Shown here piece after piece: positions 1 to 10,159 of a DNA stretch of 64,000 nucleotides. The position numbers were made by a program, and so were the translations under genes. Each line of letters begins with the position of its first letter. The first letter of the stretch is position 1. Origin of the DNA: Metarhizium brunneum (lineage: Eukaryota; Ascomycota; Sordariomycetes; Hypocreales; Clavicipitaceae); assembly GCF_013426205.1 (NCBI RefSeq), contig NC_089427.1:62001-126000 (forward strand), given 5' to 3'. The notes beneath the pieces are model-generated. The model was not told where the DNA came from, searched no databases, and saw nothing but the letters and a program-made list of their open reading frames with translations.

Positions 1-264
1 CAAACAAAGTAATCCAACTAGTTATTTATACAATCGGTTTAATTTAACTACTCAGCCAAAGACCTGACCACACTGGGACAGTGAGTTCCATTATCCAAGG
101 CGCCGCCTATACTGTTTCGTGGGATAGCCGCTATCACGATCGTGTGCCGGATATAGCAGACCGAGGGCGGAGGGCCCCAGTATTGTCCAGTCACTGCTTG
201 GGGTCGAAGTGGCATAGAAAACTCAATCCCAGCTTCAAAAAAAGTTGACGTAGCTCAGCTAGGC

Positions 265-2721
265 TTAGAACAATAGAAACATGGCGACCGTTGCCCATGC
301 GATATGTTTATAGCCGGAGCGGAAGCTCACAGCCGTTGATTTTGTCGGCGGGGCTTTGCTGCCTAGTAGACCAGGTAACTTCTCTTCTCCTTCGATCAGG
401 ACAACTGCCATCCCGCTCTGTTTGCGGTGGTGTAAATATAGGTAGGGCAAATGCATGGGAGAAGACTCATTGCAAGGACTTACGACAATATGCCACTGCA
501 AATGGCAGTGCATCAGCCAAGCGCCTGGGTTGTCAGTAATGTATCTGTCCTGTTAGCTGTTGAACGCAACCGAAAACAATCGTTTTCATGGGCATACCTG
601 ATTACAGCCCATCCAGAAGATGGAAGTTCAACTGTGTCGCGATACGGTGGGTTTTGCAGGTTAATAAGAGATTTTGGCGCCTCCTGAGCGGTTGCATAGG
701 GGAATGTTCCCGTGCCAGTCCCAAGAACCCAGAACTTGTGGCCGTGTAGATGCATGGGGTGGCCCATCTTCAGACATTAGTTACTGAAAGACAAAGGGAT
801 TGTGAACGGCCTGGTATCTGCTAACCGTATCCAGAGATTCATTTGCGACATTCATCACTATGTCAATGACTGAGTTGGAGGGCATTCGAATCGTCGTATT
901 CGCCAACCATCCCTCAGATTGGGCACCGTATAGGATGGGAACCCTAGGCTCCGTGAAAGGAGCCTTGTTCATTACCCAAGCAGTTACCCCGGTTTGATTG
1001 ATGGCAAACAATTGCGTTCTGTCGGCTGCTTTTGAAGGAGGGCTGTTGGATTCAAAAGGTGCCAGCTTCGAAGGGTTCAGCAGAGAAGCCTCAGACTTGG
1101 CGGAGCCATTTTTCAGCATCCAAACGATGGATGAATCTTCCATCACGTCCGTGGATATGTTGCTCGTCGTCTGCGATATCTATGCTATGAGCTACGGATG
1201 ATATAATTTCAAGAGAGGACGCTTACGTTGTATGATATAATTGCCTGACCTTCCATCACCTGCTGCATGTCTCCCACGGGATACGTCGCGAACCTAAGGT
1301 AATAGTTCCCTGGCATCTGATTAAGTCTAATCATCACCGAGTACCGCTCACCAAGAGCCATGTGTAGTACCTGAAACGGTCAATTGGAGCTGACGATTGA
1401 CTGTCAAGAAAACTTACCTTTACTTCATGGAGCTGAACAAATGAACCGTCAGCGGCGTAAACGAACATGGAATGCCCATCCAGAGATACCCGCAACGCGC
1501 TCACTGCGCCGGAATTGACCAAGTTCAGCGCAAGCCAACCTGTCGTACTGTTTGCAGATATGTTTAACAAGCTTGAAGTTGTATTGGTGCAAGTTTCTGG
1601 TGGAAGGGAACTGGCATTATAACCAGGGTTGAACATCATTGGCATTGCGCATCCGCGAGGACCAAGCGACGCCATCATCATTGTAGTGCTAGCAGTTGTG
1701 GCCGTATCTGGGACCGTTGTTCGCGTTGGACCTTCCATGACCATGGTTGTGGTTCCCATGTCCATGCTAGAGCCATCCATGTTCATTCGTTTGTTCATTC
1801 CTGACATGATCATCGCCATGGAGCTCGTTAATAGGGACGTCTGATTGGCTTTTGGCATCATGCCGTTCTGGAATTCGGGGAGACACTGCACTCTGCCATT
1901 ACCGTTTGCAAGAATGCTATCCACGCAGTTTGGGAATGCCCCAGTTGTGAAGTATCTCGACCAAATCACATCTGAGGGTTCGTGGGTCCAGTCATTGAGG
2001 AGAATGGAAGGAGCATCTCGCTCAGCGTTCATGAGCAACGTCTTTTCGCCTTCTGTGCTCGCAAGCTGCTCGAATGGTCGTCCTCGCGAAGGCGAAGGGC
2101 GGACGAGCAACGGCCCTCTGATTGCATCGTTGTAGTACGCGCGGAGATGCGAATGATACCAAAAAAACCCGTATTCGTCTTGGAGATTGAATCGATAAGT
2201 AAAGTTCCCTCCCGCGGGTATAGGGTACTGCCAGTGGTCAACCAAGTTCCACGTTGGGAGGTAGAAATAATGCCCTACCTGCGTTACACCCGGCACACCG
2301 TCCATTTGAGGAGATGCTCGCTGCAGAATTCCTAGGCCGAAATGCGTCAGCGACGGTTTACCCACGAGAACAGAAAAACCAGAAACCACAATGCTTGCAG
2401 GGTATACAGACCATGCCAGTGGATCGTCGTGTCTACGGGGAGGTTGTTCTGGACAAAGATTTCCAAACTATCTCCCTCATCAACGTCGATAAGAGGTCCA
2501 GGTTGTTGTCCATTGATGAGATAGACTTGGCGGGAGACGCCATCTGTAAACAACAATAAGTATCAAGCCGCGTTAAAATGCCGTGGCGCACCATTCGCCT
2601 TACCTGGAGCTCTTGTTTCGCTGTGAATCGTGAAATTGTAACTCCGCGATGCTGCAAACGACAGCGACGACTGATAGAGCAGTAATACCACGGAGAGGAA
2701 CGCGAAGCGAGAATAATTCAT
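265..2721 (-). CDS. Secreted multicopper oxidase with Met-rich insert (678 aa, 8 exons)
   Basis: Eight exons read 2721-2604, 2543-2412, 2331-1418, 1370-1227, 1170-826, 767-598, 544-484 and 417-265 (2,037 nt, 678 aa plus stop). All copper-ligand motifs of the laccase/ferroxidase family are present: HWHG (split by intron 2), FWYHSH, HPMHLHGH and HCHLQWH followed by an axial Met (split by the last intron). The N-terminus starts MNYSRFAFLSVVLLL, a signal peptide, and the C-terminus ends in a short hydrophobic stretch (WATVAMFLLF), perhaps a membrane or GPI-type anchor. Residues about 240-318 form an insert with about 18 methionines, unusual for fungal laccases and reminiscent of the Met-rich lid of bacterial cuprous oxidases. 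Its neighbours are a copper importer, chaperone and ATPase, so oxidation of Cu(I), or of metal or phenolic substrates, during copper stress is the inferred role. The substrate is not determinable here. Confidence 0.88.
1630..1862 (-). other. Met-rich insertion in the multicopper oxidase
   Basis: This part of exon 3 encodes roughly 78 residues with about 18 Met, in clusters such as SMAMIMSGMNKRMNMDG and SMDMGTTTMVM, interleaved with Ser/Thr. It lies between the second copper-motif block (FWYHSH) and the central cupredoxin domain. Met-rich stretches bind Cu(I) in CueO-type oxidases and in Ctr transporters. That function is inferred here from composition and gene context. Confidence 0.7.
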
Positions 2722-3896
2722 TTCGATTTTCAGCGACATGTTTGTTCAACAATTTGGCGGCAACATGTCTAAAACATCGGTCCTAATTAAGCCGCTTTTA
2801 ATCGGGCTGCGATTCTGGTATTGCACAAAGGGCACGGGGGTCTTGCGATATTTGTGCGGCGCTAAGGCTGATACCTGAAAACCACCACGCCGATCGAGGC
2901 ATGGCGTTCGGTTCGTACGCCAATCAATGCACCAACTTGACGCATGTTGCCGGAAGTGATCGACCTGTTGCAGAGAGTGCAACAAGGAGGCCTTGATTTG
3001 GGTGGCGTTCTACCCCTATTCACCCTGCAATTAAAAATCAAGGTTATCGGTAGAGCTGACGTGGCAGACGCTTAGGTTTGTAAGCTCACTAAATCTAATC
3101 TCGGCGACTCTTCAAACTGTACGTAGTGTAGCCAGAGTTGCTCGTTGAACCTCGTCCTCTGACTTATAGGTCTCGCTTGTTGGCCATCAAGTGGGCTACC
3201 ATCCGGCGGCTCTCCTGCGACGGCAACACTGGTTTCCTGAGCCTTATCCGGCAGCCGCACTCGGTATGGACCTCGAAAGAGCGCCTACACTTATTTCTCA
3301 TCAATATCAAGTAGTCCCCAAAGTGTTTGAAGCAGGGCGATATTGTGGTAGTTGAAAGGATTATCCACGACGGATTAACAACCGTCTGATCCAACTTGCG
3401 TGACAGGAATAGCAATCCACGCGCTGAAACTTTCTGGCGCGGTAGCTACAGGTCAAGTATGCGACCAAAGCTTGCTGCCACTAGCATTACACATCAATAA
3501 TTGCAAATCAGTTCTGTGGACAATATATTCTCTGATATAACCGCCACTTATGGAAGGGTCTTGTAATTGGCCCGGCCAAAGCCTCTACGGACTGCCAGAA
3601 AAGGCTTTCTTCTTAGAGGAACTGGGACAATTACATAATGAGCGACTGTTGATTGAATCAAGACCTGACCCTGGCTGACACAAAAACGAGCGACATTCAC
3701 ACTAAGTACAAATAACATAGTGACGATTCAGTGAGCAGCACTGAATGGCGACACAAACGATTGGAAGGATCAAGACTGTCCTGCACGTTTTCTCTTAAAC
3801 TCCCCCCTTAGTATCAAGCGAAAGAACGACAGAACCAATTCGTCGCGGCTTATTAGCCGCTGCAAATTCCCAAGTGCTCTTTGTATCTGTGTATTC
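2722..3896. other. Intergenic: oxidase promoter and transporter 3' flank
   Basis: No coding region was recognised in this 1.2-kb gap. The part nearest 2721 is the oxidase promoter. It contains one TTGTGCGGC box at 2852-2860, the same word that is repeated upstream of the copper ATPase, and a related inverted TTTGTGC half-site at about 2820-2829. The remainder shows no structure I can support. Confidence 0.6.
2852..2860 (+). promoter_or_regulatory. Single TTGTGCGGC box upstream of the oxidase
   Basis: The exact 9-mer TTGTGCGGC lies about 130 bp upstream of the oxidase ATG and matches the core of the five-copy array at 6050-6144. Its sharing between two genes of the same copper cluster suggests a common regulator binding site. 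No factor can be assigned from the sequence. Confidence 0.5.
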
Positions 3897-4623
3897 TTAG
3901 TGCTCAATTGAGCCAAGAGCCAATTCGCCAAGAAAACCACCAGCGAGAACAGCAAGCAGATACCCAAGATTGAATGTCATGACTGCTAGCATGCTGAATG
4001 AAAACGAAAATTAATTCAAGGTAGTGAGAATCGTGGCGCAAGGGTGATACTCACAGCAGGTAGCCTGTCGCCATGCTCGTAATCTGGAAAAGTCCCTTCG
4101 TGACTTTTATTATGGCATTCCACTGAGGGCCATGGTTGACATTTCCATCAGACTGTCCCATTTTGATACAACTGTCACCTTCATCATCGCTGCAACGGCG
4201 ACTCGACCGCGGATTCCAGCGCCTCTCTACCATGCCCCTTGTCGTACTCAGGAGACGGAGAAAGACAGCCAGAACTACGAGCAGGATGATGGCTCCTGCA
4301 TAGCCCTGGTTGCTTGTAGGTGTCAGTGACGTAGTCCAAAGCGGATCGCCAAGCCCAAAATGAAAGGCGTTGGACATGCCCGCAGCAGATGTCATCGAGC
4401 CCATTTCAGTCATGGGAGGAACCGAAGCCTTCTCTTCACTGTGGATTGCACCGGCTGTTTCCAACGCCGCTGGCAGTGCATTGGAGATTGTCGCAGCTGT
4501 GAGAGCTATGGCTGTCGTGGGGTTGCCGCGATTTGCAGAACTCATTCCCGGCAGAGCCGTCATTTCTGTAGGCTTGGTTGATTCCATCGGACCCATTGGG
4601 CGCTCCATTCCGGGCATGTCCAT
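3897..4623 (-). CDS. Ctr-type copper transporter (221 aa, 2 exons)
   Basis: Exons are 4623-4055 and 3993-3897 (666 nt). The intron 4054-3994 has a gtgagt donor and cag acceptor and interrupts the codon before MLAVM. The N-terminus is Met-rich (MDMPGMERPMGPME, then MTEMGSMTSAAGM), as expected for an extracellular Cu(I)-collecting domain. It is followed by the Ctr signature FHFG...DPLW and TPTS, a first membrane segment at about residues 108-125, and the diagnostic MxxxM of the second segment (Met191 and Met195 in LLMLAVMTFNLG). A GxxxG-like GFLGEL closes the third segment. The family forms trimeric plasma-membrane or vacuolar channels for Cu(I). Placement beside a copper oxidase, chaperone and ATPase strongly supports copper transport. 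Whether it imports at the surface or mobilises vacuolar copper cannot be told. Confidence 0.92.
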
Positions 4624-5446
4624 GATGTTTCAGAGATGTGTAATGTTGCGCTTCTGGTGGTTGAAATATGTTGAAAAGGTCTTCCAGGCTGGAAAGAGAA
4701 ACGAAATGGACAGCTACGATAACATTCCTCGGGCAAATTCAACAAGGAGAAATCTGGAGCTAGCCGGCTTTATGTAGAGCCATGGGCATGCCGCGCAGTT
4801 TAAGAATAGTTCATAGAACGCAGCGCGTGGTTCAGTTGTTTCAGTTACGGCCTGGTTGCTGCCCTGGGCCTGGAACGACTGGCCTCATGTACTGCGACTG
4901 TCATTGAAACACCGACTGAGACAGGACTTTCCATTTATTAGGATCAACGTTGCTGCAAGGGATGCTGTGAAAACACTGTCAATCTTCGGGTGAGAAAACC
5001 TATCGTGCGCTCTCAAGATCCTAGGTTAACTATCACGGAGTTGTAGCTACGCGGCAACTTAAAAGCGTAATTGTGCTTGGATCGAGAGGATTCTACTACA
5101 ATTTGGAAGGAATTTGAATAGCTGTTGGTTTTACTGGTAGTGGGCAGGGGATGAGATAGAACTCCCTTTTGAAATGACCAGCAATGCCGGCCAAAATGCA
5201 AGAGCTGCTGCCTTGATCGTCTTTGACCCGGACTCAATGATGAATTTAGCCCTTCAAACTCCCGTACTCCTTCTCTAAACTACATTGTACCTATGCAGTG
5301 ATGATGCAACGATTCATATCATTCACAAACGGGGAATGGCACGCTATTGGGTGTTGATGAAACCAAAGCTACGTGTTGCAAACAAGTTATTACTTAGTAT
5401 CTCCATAGCATCGCTTTTGTTGCAAGTCTATACGGCAACATTCCTC
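4624..5446. other. Intergenic: Ctr promoter and chaperone 3' flank
   Basis: This 0.8-kb stretch has no supportable gene. It contains the promoter of the copper transporter. A GC-rich word at about 4787-4798 (reverse complement GCGCGGCATGCC) loosely resembles the TTGTGCGGCAATGC boxes near the ATPase, but the match is too weak to call a site. Confidence 0.5.
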
Positions 5447-5738
5447 TTAACGCTTCCCATCCGTCTCGTCTTCGATGATTCTCCCCTCAATGACCTTGTT
5501 CCCACTCATCTCAATGGCCTGCCTTACAAGATCAAACTCCACGTCGTCGGCAACCGTCAGATTGACTTTCTGTTTTTCAACAGATGCATCGATAGAGAGA
5601 ACATTTTCCATGGACGCGACGGATCGCTTGACTGCGGAAGCGCAACCTGCGAATCTATTAGCTTTGCAACATCGGGTCACGACGGTGATGCTCACCTCCA
5701 CAGGACATTTGCACGTCAAACTCATAGGCTCTTGTCAT
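5447..5738 (-). CDS. Atx1-like copper chaperone (80 aa, 2 exons)
   Basis: Exons are 5738-5696 and 5646-5447 (243 nt). A 49-nt intron (gtgagc...cag) splits the metal site, so a simple ORF reading hides it. Spliced, the protein starts MTRAYEFDVQMSCGGCASAV and carries the heavy-metal-associated MxCxxC motif at residues 11-15, followed by a single beta-alpha-beta-beta-alpha-beta HMA-sized domain. The length matches cytosolic Atx1/Atox1 chaperones, which hand Cu(I) to HMA domains of P1B ATPases. It is transcribed divergently from exactly such an ATPase across a shared promoter, which makes co-regulation and direct partnership likely. It could alternatively be a detoxification-dedicated paralogue rather than the housekeeping Atx1. 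Confidence 0.88.
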
Positions 5739-6049
5739 ACTGGCTCAAGCTTCGGGTACTTTTGTATTTAATTGGGCGCGTGTCTCGACAGGTTCTCGAA
5801 TAAAAGATATGGATGAGCAGGCCGTCTTATATTCCAAATCTCTTATATCGGACAAGTTCGATGATTACACATGGACAAGAAAGGTATTCGGCCGAAGCTG
5901 TGTTGCGGGGAATTCGCTTGACAAGATGTTATTTCTGTCACCGCATGTTTAGAATTAAATGCGATTGATGTTTCAAAAGGCCCTAAGTTACATACACCCC
6001 GCGGCGAAATCAGCGTTGGAGCGAATAAGGCCCGCGAAAAGAGCTCATC

Positions 6050-6144
6050 TTGTGCGGCGAACCAAGGCAATGCGCTATTTGTGCGGCAATGCACTACTTG
6101 TGCGGCAATGCGCTACTTGTGCGGCAAGGCGGTATTTGTGCGGC
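6050..6144 (+). repeat. Five-copy TTGTGCGGC array, last four at exact 19-bp spacing
   Basis: The 9-mer TTGTGCGGC starts at 6050, 6079, 6098, 6117 and 6136. The last four copies are spaced exactly 19 bp and form near-identical units of the type TACTTGTGCGGCAATGCGC. The array sits about 320 bp upstream of the ATPase start and about 310 bp upstream of the chaperone start. Spacing close to two helical turns on a copper-gene promoter suggests multiple binding sites for a copper-responsive factor such as an Ace1/AceA/Cuf1-type copper-fist protein. The factor is an inference. Confidence 0.7.
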
Positions 6145-6420
6145 AATGCGGCAGGCTACGTTGTTTTTGCGCCAACGGTGTATCCAGAATTAGTCTGGTG
6201 GCCGGATTTGAACATTGAAACTTTGGCTTCAATGTTACGCATCAAGTCATGGTACAACTGTTTCGCGCGTGACGCCTGTTTGGGCTTCTTTGCGCCTGTG
6301 AGGGGTGCGTTTCTCTTCAATGTTCATGGAAGGTTGTAGAACTACCAGGTGCAAACCAAAGCTGTCGCTACAGCCAGTTTGCTGTTTTCTTGGACTTCGA
6401 GCAGCTTCTCCTGTGGGAAG

Positions 6421-6427
6421 TATAAAA
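6421..6427 (+). promoter_or_regulatory. TATA box of the copper ATPase
   Basis: TATAAAAG lies 40 bp upstream of the ATG at 6461 and 79 bp upstream of the ATG at 6500. Initiation about 30 bp downstream would leave a 10-nt or roughly 50-nt leader, which favours the 6500 start. It also rules out the upstream extension of the open frame. Confidence 0.6.
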
Positions 6428-6460
6428 GTGCCTTATGTCTCGTTTCTAGCTCCGATTGTT

Positions 6461-9400
6461 ATGTCCCAGACATGGCAACAGTATAAGCTCATTGCAAGCA
6501 TGGACGGACTATCTGCACTCTCGTCTGCACCATCTCGGACCACATTTCTCGTTCCCAGCATTCATTGTCCCACATGTACTGCCTTCATTGAAGACCTGCT
6601 GGCAGGCCTTAAACCAAAGCCCGAATCTGTGGAAGCGTCAATCTTATCGCACAGCGTTACCGTCACGCATGACGCCTCACTCACACCCCGCGTAATCGCC
6701 AGCACTCTCGCCAACTCGGGCTACCAAGTGGTTTCCGACAGTGTCGCGGGTGAATCCGCACTTCCAACTAACACCGCGGGCGGTGATGATGACTTCCCGT
6801 TTGTATGGCTGAACCGGATTGCGGAGCGTTGGCAGCGTAAACGGGAGGTCGCCGCCGAAGAGACGAGGAGACGCCGACATAAGGAGCACTGTCAGCAATG
6901 TCGATCCGGGATAGATGCCAGACACAAGGACAGCAGTGAAAAGGCCTCACGTAGCGGGCCACCTTCTCCCCAGACTGGAATAAATCGTCCGTTTGTGGTG
7001 GTTGAATCCGCCTCCGCGACCAGTGATGTTTTCGATGCGTCGATTACCATATCTGGCATGAGCTGTAGCTCTTGTGTCGGCAAGATCACGTCGGCATTGG
7101 AGGAAAAACCCTGGGTTTTGTCTGCAAACGTTGCCCTCCTGACGCAAAATGCGTCTGTGAGATTTGAAGGACAGCATTCTCCCGACGACCTGATCAGGGC
7201 TATCACCAGTCTGGGCTATGACGCAAGCTTGGAACAGGTGGAAAAGCTGCCAGTGCTCCCAACCTCGAAATTGCCGACGTCAAAGTTATGGAAAGCGTCA
7301 CTGTCCATTGAAGGCATGACCTGCAGCTCTTGTGTCGGCTCAATTACCTCGTCACTTAAGAATCTTCCTTTCACAAAGACAGTTGACGTCAACCTCATCA
7401 CCAGCAGCTGCACCATTGTATTTGAGGACAAAGACAACATACTTCGCATCCGCGCCGCTATCGAGGAATTGGGTTACAAAGCTAAGCTGGACGACATATC
7501 GGATGCTACGAAAGATGAGGCTCAAAATTCGCGGAGAGCGGTGTCGATCCGTATCGACGGCATGTACTGCCAGCATTGTCCGGCACGCGTCACCGAAGCA
7601 ATGAATCAATTCGGTGACCGAATAATTGTCGAGACCCCGGCTACCTTGCACAGCTCGCTACTAACCATCTCGTACGTCCCCGAGGCGCCTGGTTTTACCA
7701 TTCGAGCCATCCTTGCAGCAATTTCGACCGCTGACGCGGCCTTCAGCGCTACCATATATCACCCTCCGACGATTGAGGAGCGTGCAGCACAGATGCACCG
7801 CCGTATACGGCAGCGAATATTCTATCGGGTCCTGCTTTCGTTGGTTGTTGCGATCCCTACATTTATAGTAGCCATCGTCTTTATGACCTTGGTCCCTTCA
7901 ACCAACCCGAGCCGCATGTACCTCATGGAACCACTCCGTGGAGTCACCCGCGCTGAATGGGCCGCATTTATCATGGCGACACCGGTTTATTTCTTTGCTG
8001 CTGATGTTTTCCACCGCCGCGCCATCAAGGAACTACACTCCCTTTGGAGGCCTGGCAGTACGGTGCCAGTCCTGCGTCGCTTTTACCGTTTCGGAAGCAT
8101 GGACATGCTGATGTCTTTTGGCACTACCATTGCCTATATTTCATCCGTCGTTGAGATCATCATCGCCTCTACCGCGCCAAACGCGACGAATATGAAAGGA
8201 AATGCGACTTACTTCGACTCTGTTGTCTTCCTGACCATGTTCTTGCTCATTGGCCGCCTCATTGAAGCGTATTCGAAAGCGAAGACGGGGGAAGCGGTGA
8301 CAACACTAAGCAAACTTCGGCCAAATGAGGCTTTGCTGGTGCTGCCAGACGATGGCACAAAAGGCGCCAGCCAGACTCGGAGTGTTAGTGCCGATGTTAT
8401 TGACACAGGTGATCTCGTCAGGGTCGTCCATGGCGCATCTCCGCCTTGGGACGGTGTGCTGCTTGATGAAGTGGGCGAATTCGATGAGTCAAGTCTTACC
8501 GGGGAATCAAAAGTTGTCAGAAAGGCGGCTGGTGATGCACTATTCTCTGGAACTGTGAACAAAGGAGGGCCTGTCACGATTCGTATCACTAGCACTTCTG
8601 GAGAATCCATGCTTGACCAAATCATCAAAGTGGTTCGCGAGGGACAAGCGAAACGCGCCCCTATCGAAAGGCTGGCTGACACCCTAACCAGCTATTTCGT
8701 CCCAGTCGTGACCCTAATCGCCATCTCAACCTGGTTGATCTGGCTCAGCCTTGGTCTTTCCGGCAGCCTCCCAAAAGAATATCTAGATGTTGAGATTGGC
8801 AGCTGGCCGTTTTGGTCTCTGCAGTTTGCTATTGCCGTCTTCATTATTGCGTGTCCGTGCGGCATAGGCCTCGCGGCCCCAACGGCGCTGTTCGTCGGCG
8901 GCGGCCTCGCAGCCAAGTATGGCATTCTGGTGAAAGGCGGAGGCGAGGCTTTCCAGGAAGCGAGCAAACTGGACATCGTTGTCTTTGATAAGACGGGAAC
9001 CCTGACGCAAGGAGGGGAGCCCAAGGTCACGGATCATCAATTTCTTCCGCGGAATGATGATTCCTGGAGCGAGACTACGATCCTGAGTGTTTTGAAAGAA
9101 CTTGAAGAGAACAGCAGTCATCCCATCGGCAAAGCCATCGTCGACTTCTGCCAATCTAGGGAAACGACCGTTGCCAGAGCCGGCCACATAGAAGAGATAG
9201 CCGGAAAGGGTATGACAGGCACCTTTAGCGTTGGGACGTTGCCAAACCAGGTCCAAGTACTGGCGGGAAATGAGGCTCTCTTGACTGATCACGACATCAC
9301 CCTGGATGAAGATACATCCGCGGCTCTAGATCTATGGAAGGGCCAAGCGAAGTCCATCGTCCTCGTGGCAGCAAGGCCCACAGCATCCACGGCGAAGTCT

Positions 9401-10159
9401 CCATGGAACGTACTTGCTATTTTTGCAACTTCAGATCCCCTGCGGCCAGAGTCCCGGCACGTGGTTGAAACTCTTCGCAGCCAAGGAGTGCATGTTTGGA
9501 TGATATCTGGCGATAATGTCACCACTGCCCGAGCCGTTGGGGCCATGGTGGGCATTAGTCCAGAGAATATTATTGCTGGAGTGTTGCCGGAGCAAAAGGC
9601 TGACAATATCAAATACCTTCAAAAGAGCCAGGCAAATGTTAGGTCGGAGTCTTCCAGCCTAGGACGGAACGCCAACAAGCAAAGAGCCATCGTTGCTATG
9701 GTAGGCGACGGTGTTAACGATTCGCCAGCCTTGACTGTGGCGGACGTCGGAATTGCGATAGGGTCTGGCTCGGACGTAGCTGTATCTGCTGCTGAATTCG
9801 TTCTTGTCAATCCGAGTCTCACTACTCTTTTGACATTGGTCAGTCTCAGCCGTACGGTATTCCGGCGTGTCAAGTTTAACTTTGGCTGGGCTCTTGTCTA
9901 CAATCTTGTGGCCATGCCCATTGCAGCTGGAGTCCTCTACCCTATACGTAGCAATGGTCAGCATATCAGACTGGATCCTGTCTGGGCTAGTCTGGCTATG
10001 GCATTGAGCAGCGTCAGCGTAATTTGCAGCAGTCTTCTGCTTAGGAGCAAAGTGCCTGTGGTAGGCTTCACGGAAAAAGTTTGGGCGCCGAGTCATCGGG
10101 ATAAGGAAACGTCTGAATATCGCGCAAGTAAGCCATTGAATAGCATCAGCGTTGTATAA
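6461..10159 (+). CDS. P1B-type copper-exporting ATPase with four HMA domains (1,232 aa)
   Basis: A single uninterrupted frame. Candidate starts are ATG 6461 (MSQTWQQ) or ATG 6500 (MDGLSALSS), both just downstream of a TATA box. Numbering from 6461, metal sites are CxxC at 36-39 (HCPTC, lacking the usual Met), 202-205 (MSCSSC), 288-291 (MTCSSC) and 370-373 (MYCQHC). Then follow the actuator TGES motif, the transmembrane CPC at 798-800, the phosphorylated DKTGT (Asp843), the HP motif (SHPIGKAI), SGDN and GDGVNDSPAL. All catalytic motifs are intact. The family pumps Cu(I) out of the cytosol. The long HMA-rich N-terminus resembles fungal CrpA-type copper-detoxification pumps more than the secretory-pathway Ccc2, but the target membrane cannot be read from sequence. 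The neighbouring chaperone is a natural copper donor. Confidence 0.93.
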   Translation: MSQTWQQYKLIASMDGLSALSSAPSRTTFLVPSIHCPTCTAFIEDLLAGLKPKPESVEASILSHSVTVTHDASLTPRVIASTLANSGYQVVSDSVAGESALPTNTAGGDDDFPFVWLNRIAERWQRKREVAAEETRRRRHKEHCQQCRSGIDARHKDSSEKASRSGPPSPQTGINRPFVVVESASATSDVFDASITISGMSCSSCVGKITSALEEKPWVLSANVALLTQNASVRFEGQHSPDDLIRAITSLGYDASLEQVEKLPVLPTSKLPTSKLWKASLSIEGMTCSSCVGSITSSLKNLPFTKTVDVNLITSSCTIVFEDKDNILRIRAAIEELGYKAKLDDISDATKDEAQNSRRAVSIRIDGMYCQHCPARVTEAMNQFGDRIIVETPATLHSSLLTISYVPEAPGFTIRAILAAISTADAAFSATIYHPPTIEERAAQMHRRIRQRIFYRVLLSLVVAIPTFIVAIVFMTLVPSTNPSRMYLMEPLRGVTRAEWAAFIMATPVYFFAADVFHRRAIKELHSLWRPGSTVPVLRRFYRFGSMDMLMSFGTTIAYISSVVEIIIASTAPNATNMKGNATYFDSVVFLTMFLLIGRLIEAYSKAKTGEAVTTLSKLRPNEALLVLPDDGTKGASQTRSVSADVIDTGDLVRVVHGASPPWDGVLLDEVGEFDESSLTGESKVVRKAAGDALFSGTVNKGGPVTIRITSTSGESMLDQIIKVVREGQAKRAPIERLADTLTSYFVPVVTLIAISTWLIWLSLGLSGSLPKEYLDVEIGSWPFWSLQFAIAVFIIACPCGIGLAAPTALFVGGGLAAKYGILVKGGGEAFQEASKLDIVVFDKTGTLTQGGEPKVTDHQFLPRNDDSWSETTILSVLKELEENSSHPIGKAIVDFCQSRETTVARAGHIEEIAGKGMTGTFSVGTLPNQVQVLAGNEALLTDHDITLDEDTSAALDLWKGQAKSIVLVAARPTASTAKSPWNVLAIFATSDPLRPESRHVVETLRSQGVHVWMISGDNVTTARAVGAMVGISPENIIAGVLPEQKADNIKYLQKSQANVRSESSSLGRNANKQRAIVAMVGDGVNDSPALTVADVGIAIGSGSDVAVSAAEFVLVNPSLTTLLTLVSLSRTVFRRVKFNFGWALVYNLVAMPIAAGVLYPIRSNGQHIRLDPVWASLAMALSSVSVICSSLLLRSKVPVVGFTEKVWAPSHRDKETSEYRASKPLNSISVV

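Larger units (their letters stand above)
5739..6460. promoter_or_regulatory. Shared divergent promoter of chaperone and copper ATPase
   Basis: These 0.7 kb separate the divergent chaperone and ATPase starts. The segment holds the TTGTGCGGC array (6050-6144), two TTTGCGCC words (about 6165 and 6287), and a TATA box (6421-6427) for the ATPase. No coding region is supported. The array can plausibly serve both genes. Confidence 0.65.

Noticed and set aside
4787..4798. Possible degenerate copy of the TTGTGCGGC box upstream of the Ctr gene
   Set aside because: The match is only partial and GC-rich words of this quality occur by chance. Not counted as a site.
6050..6144. CRISPR-like spacing of short repeats
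   Set aside because: Units are 19 bp with no unique spacers, in a eukaryotic promoter. Interpreted as regulatory repeats.
6305..6460. 52-codon upstream extension of the copper ATPase frame
   Set aside because: It begins at a GTG and lies mostly upstream of the TATA box at 6421, so it is leader or promoter sequence that happens to stay open.
8209..8682. 157-codon minus-strand open frame within the ATPase
   Set aside because: Antisense shadow of the actuator region, where the plus strand encodes canonical P1B motifs.
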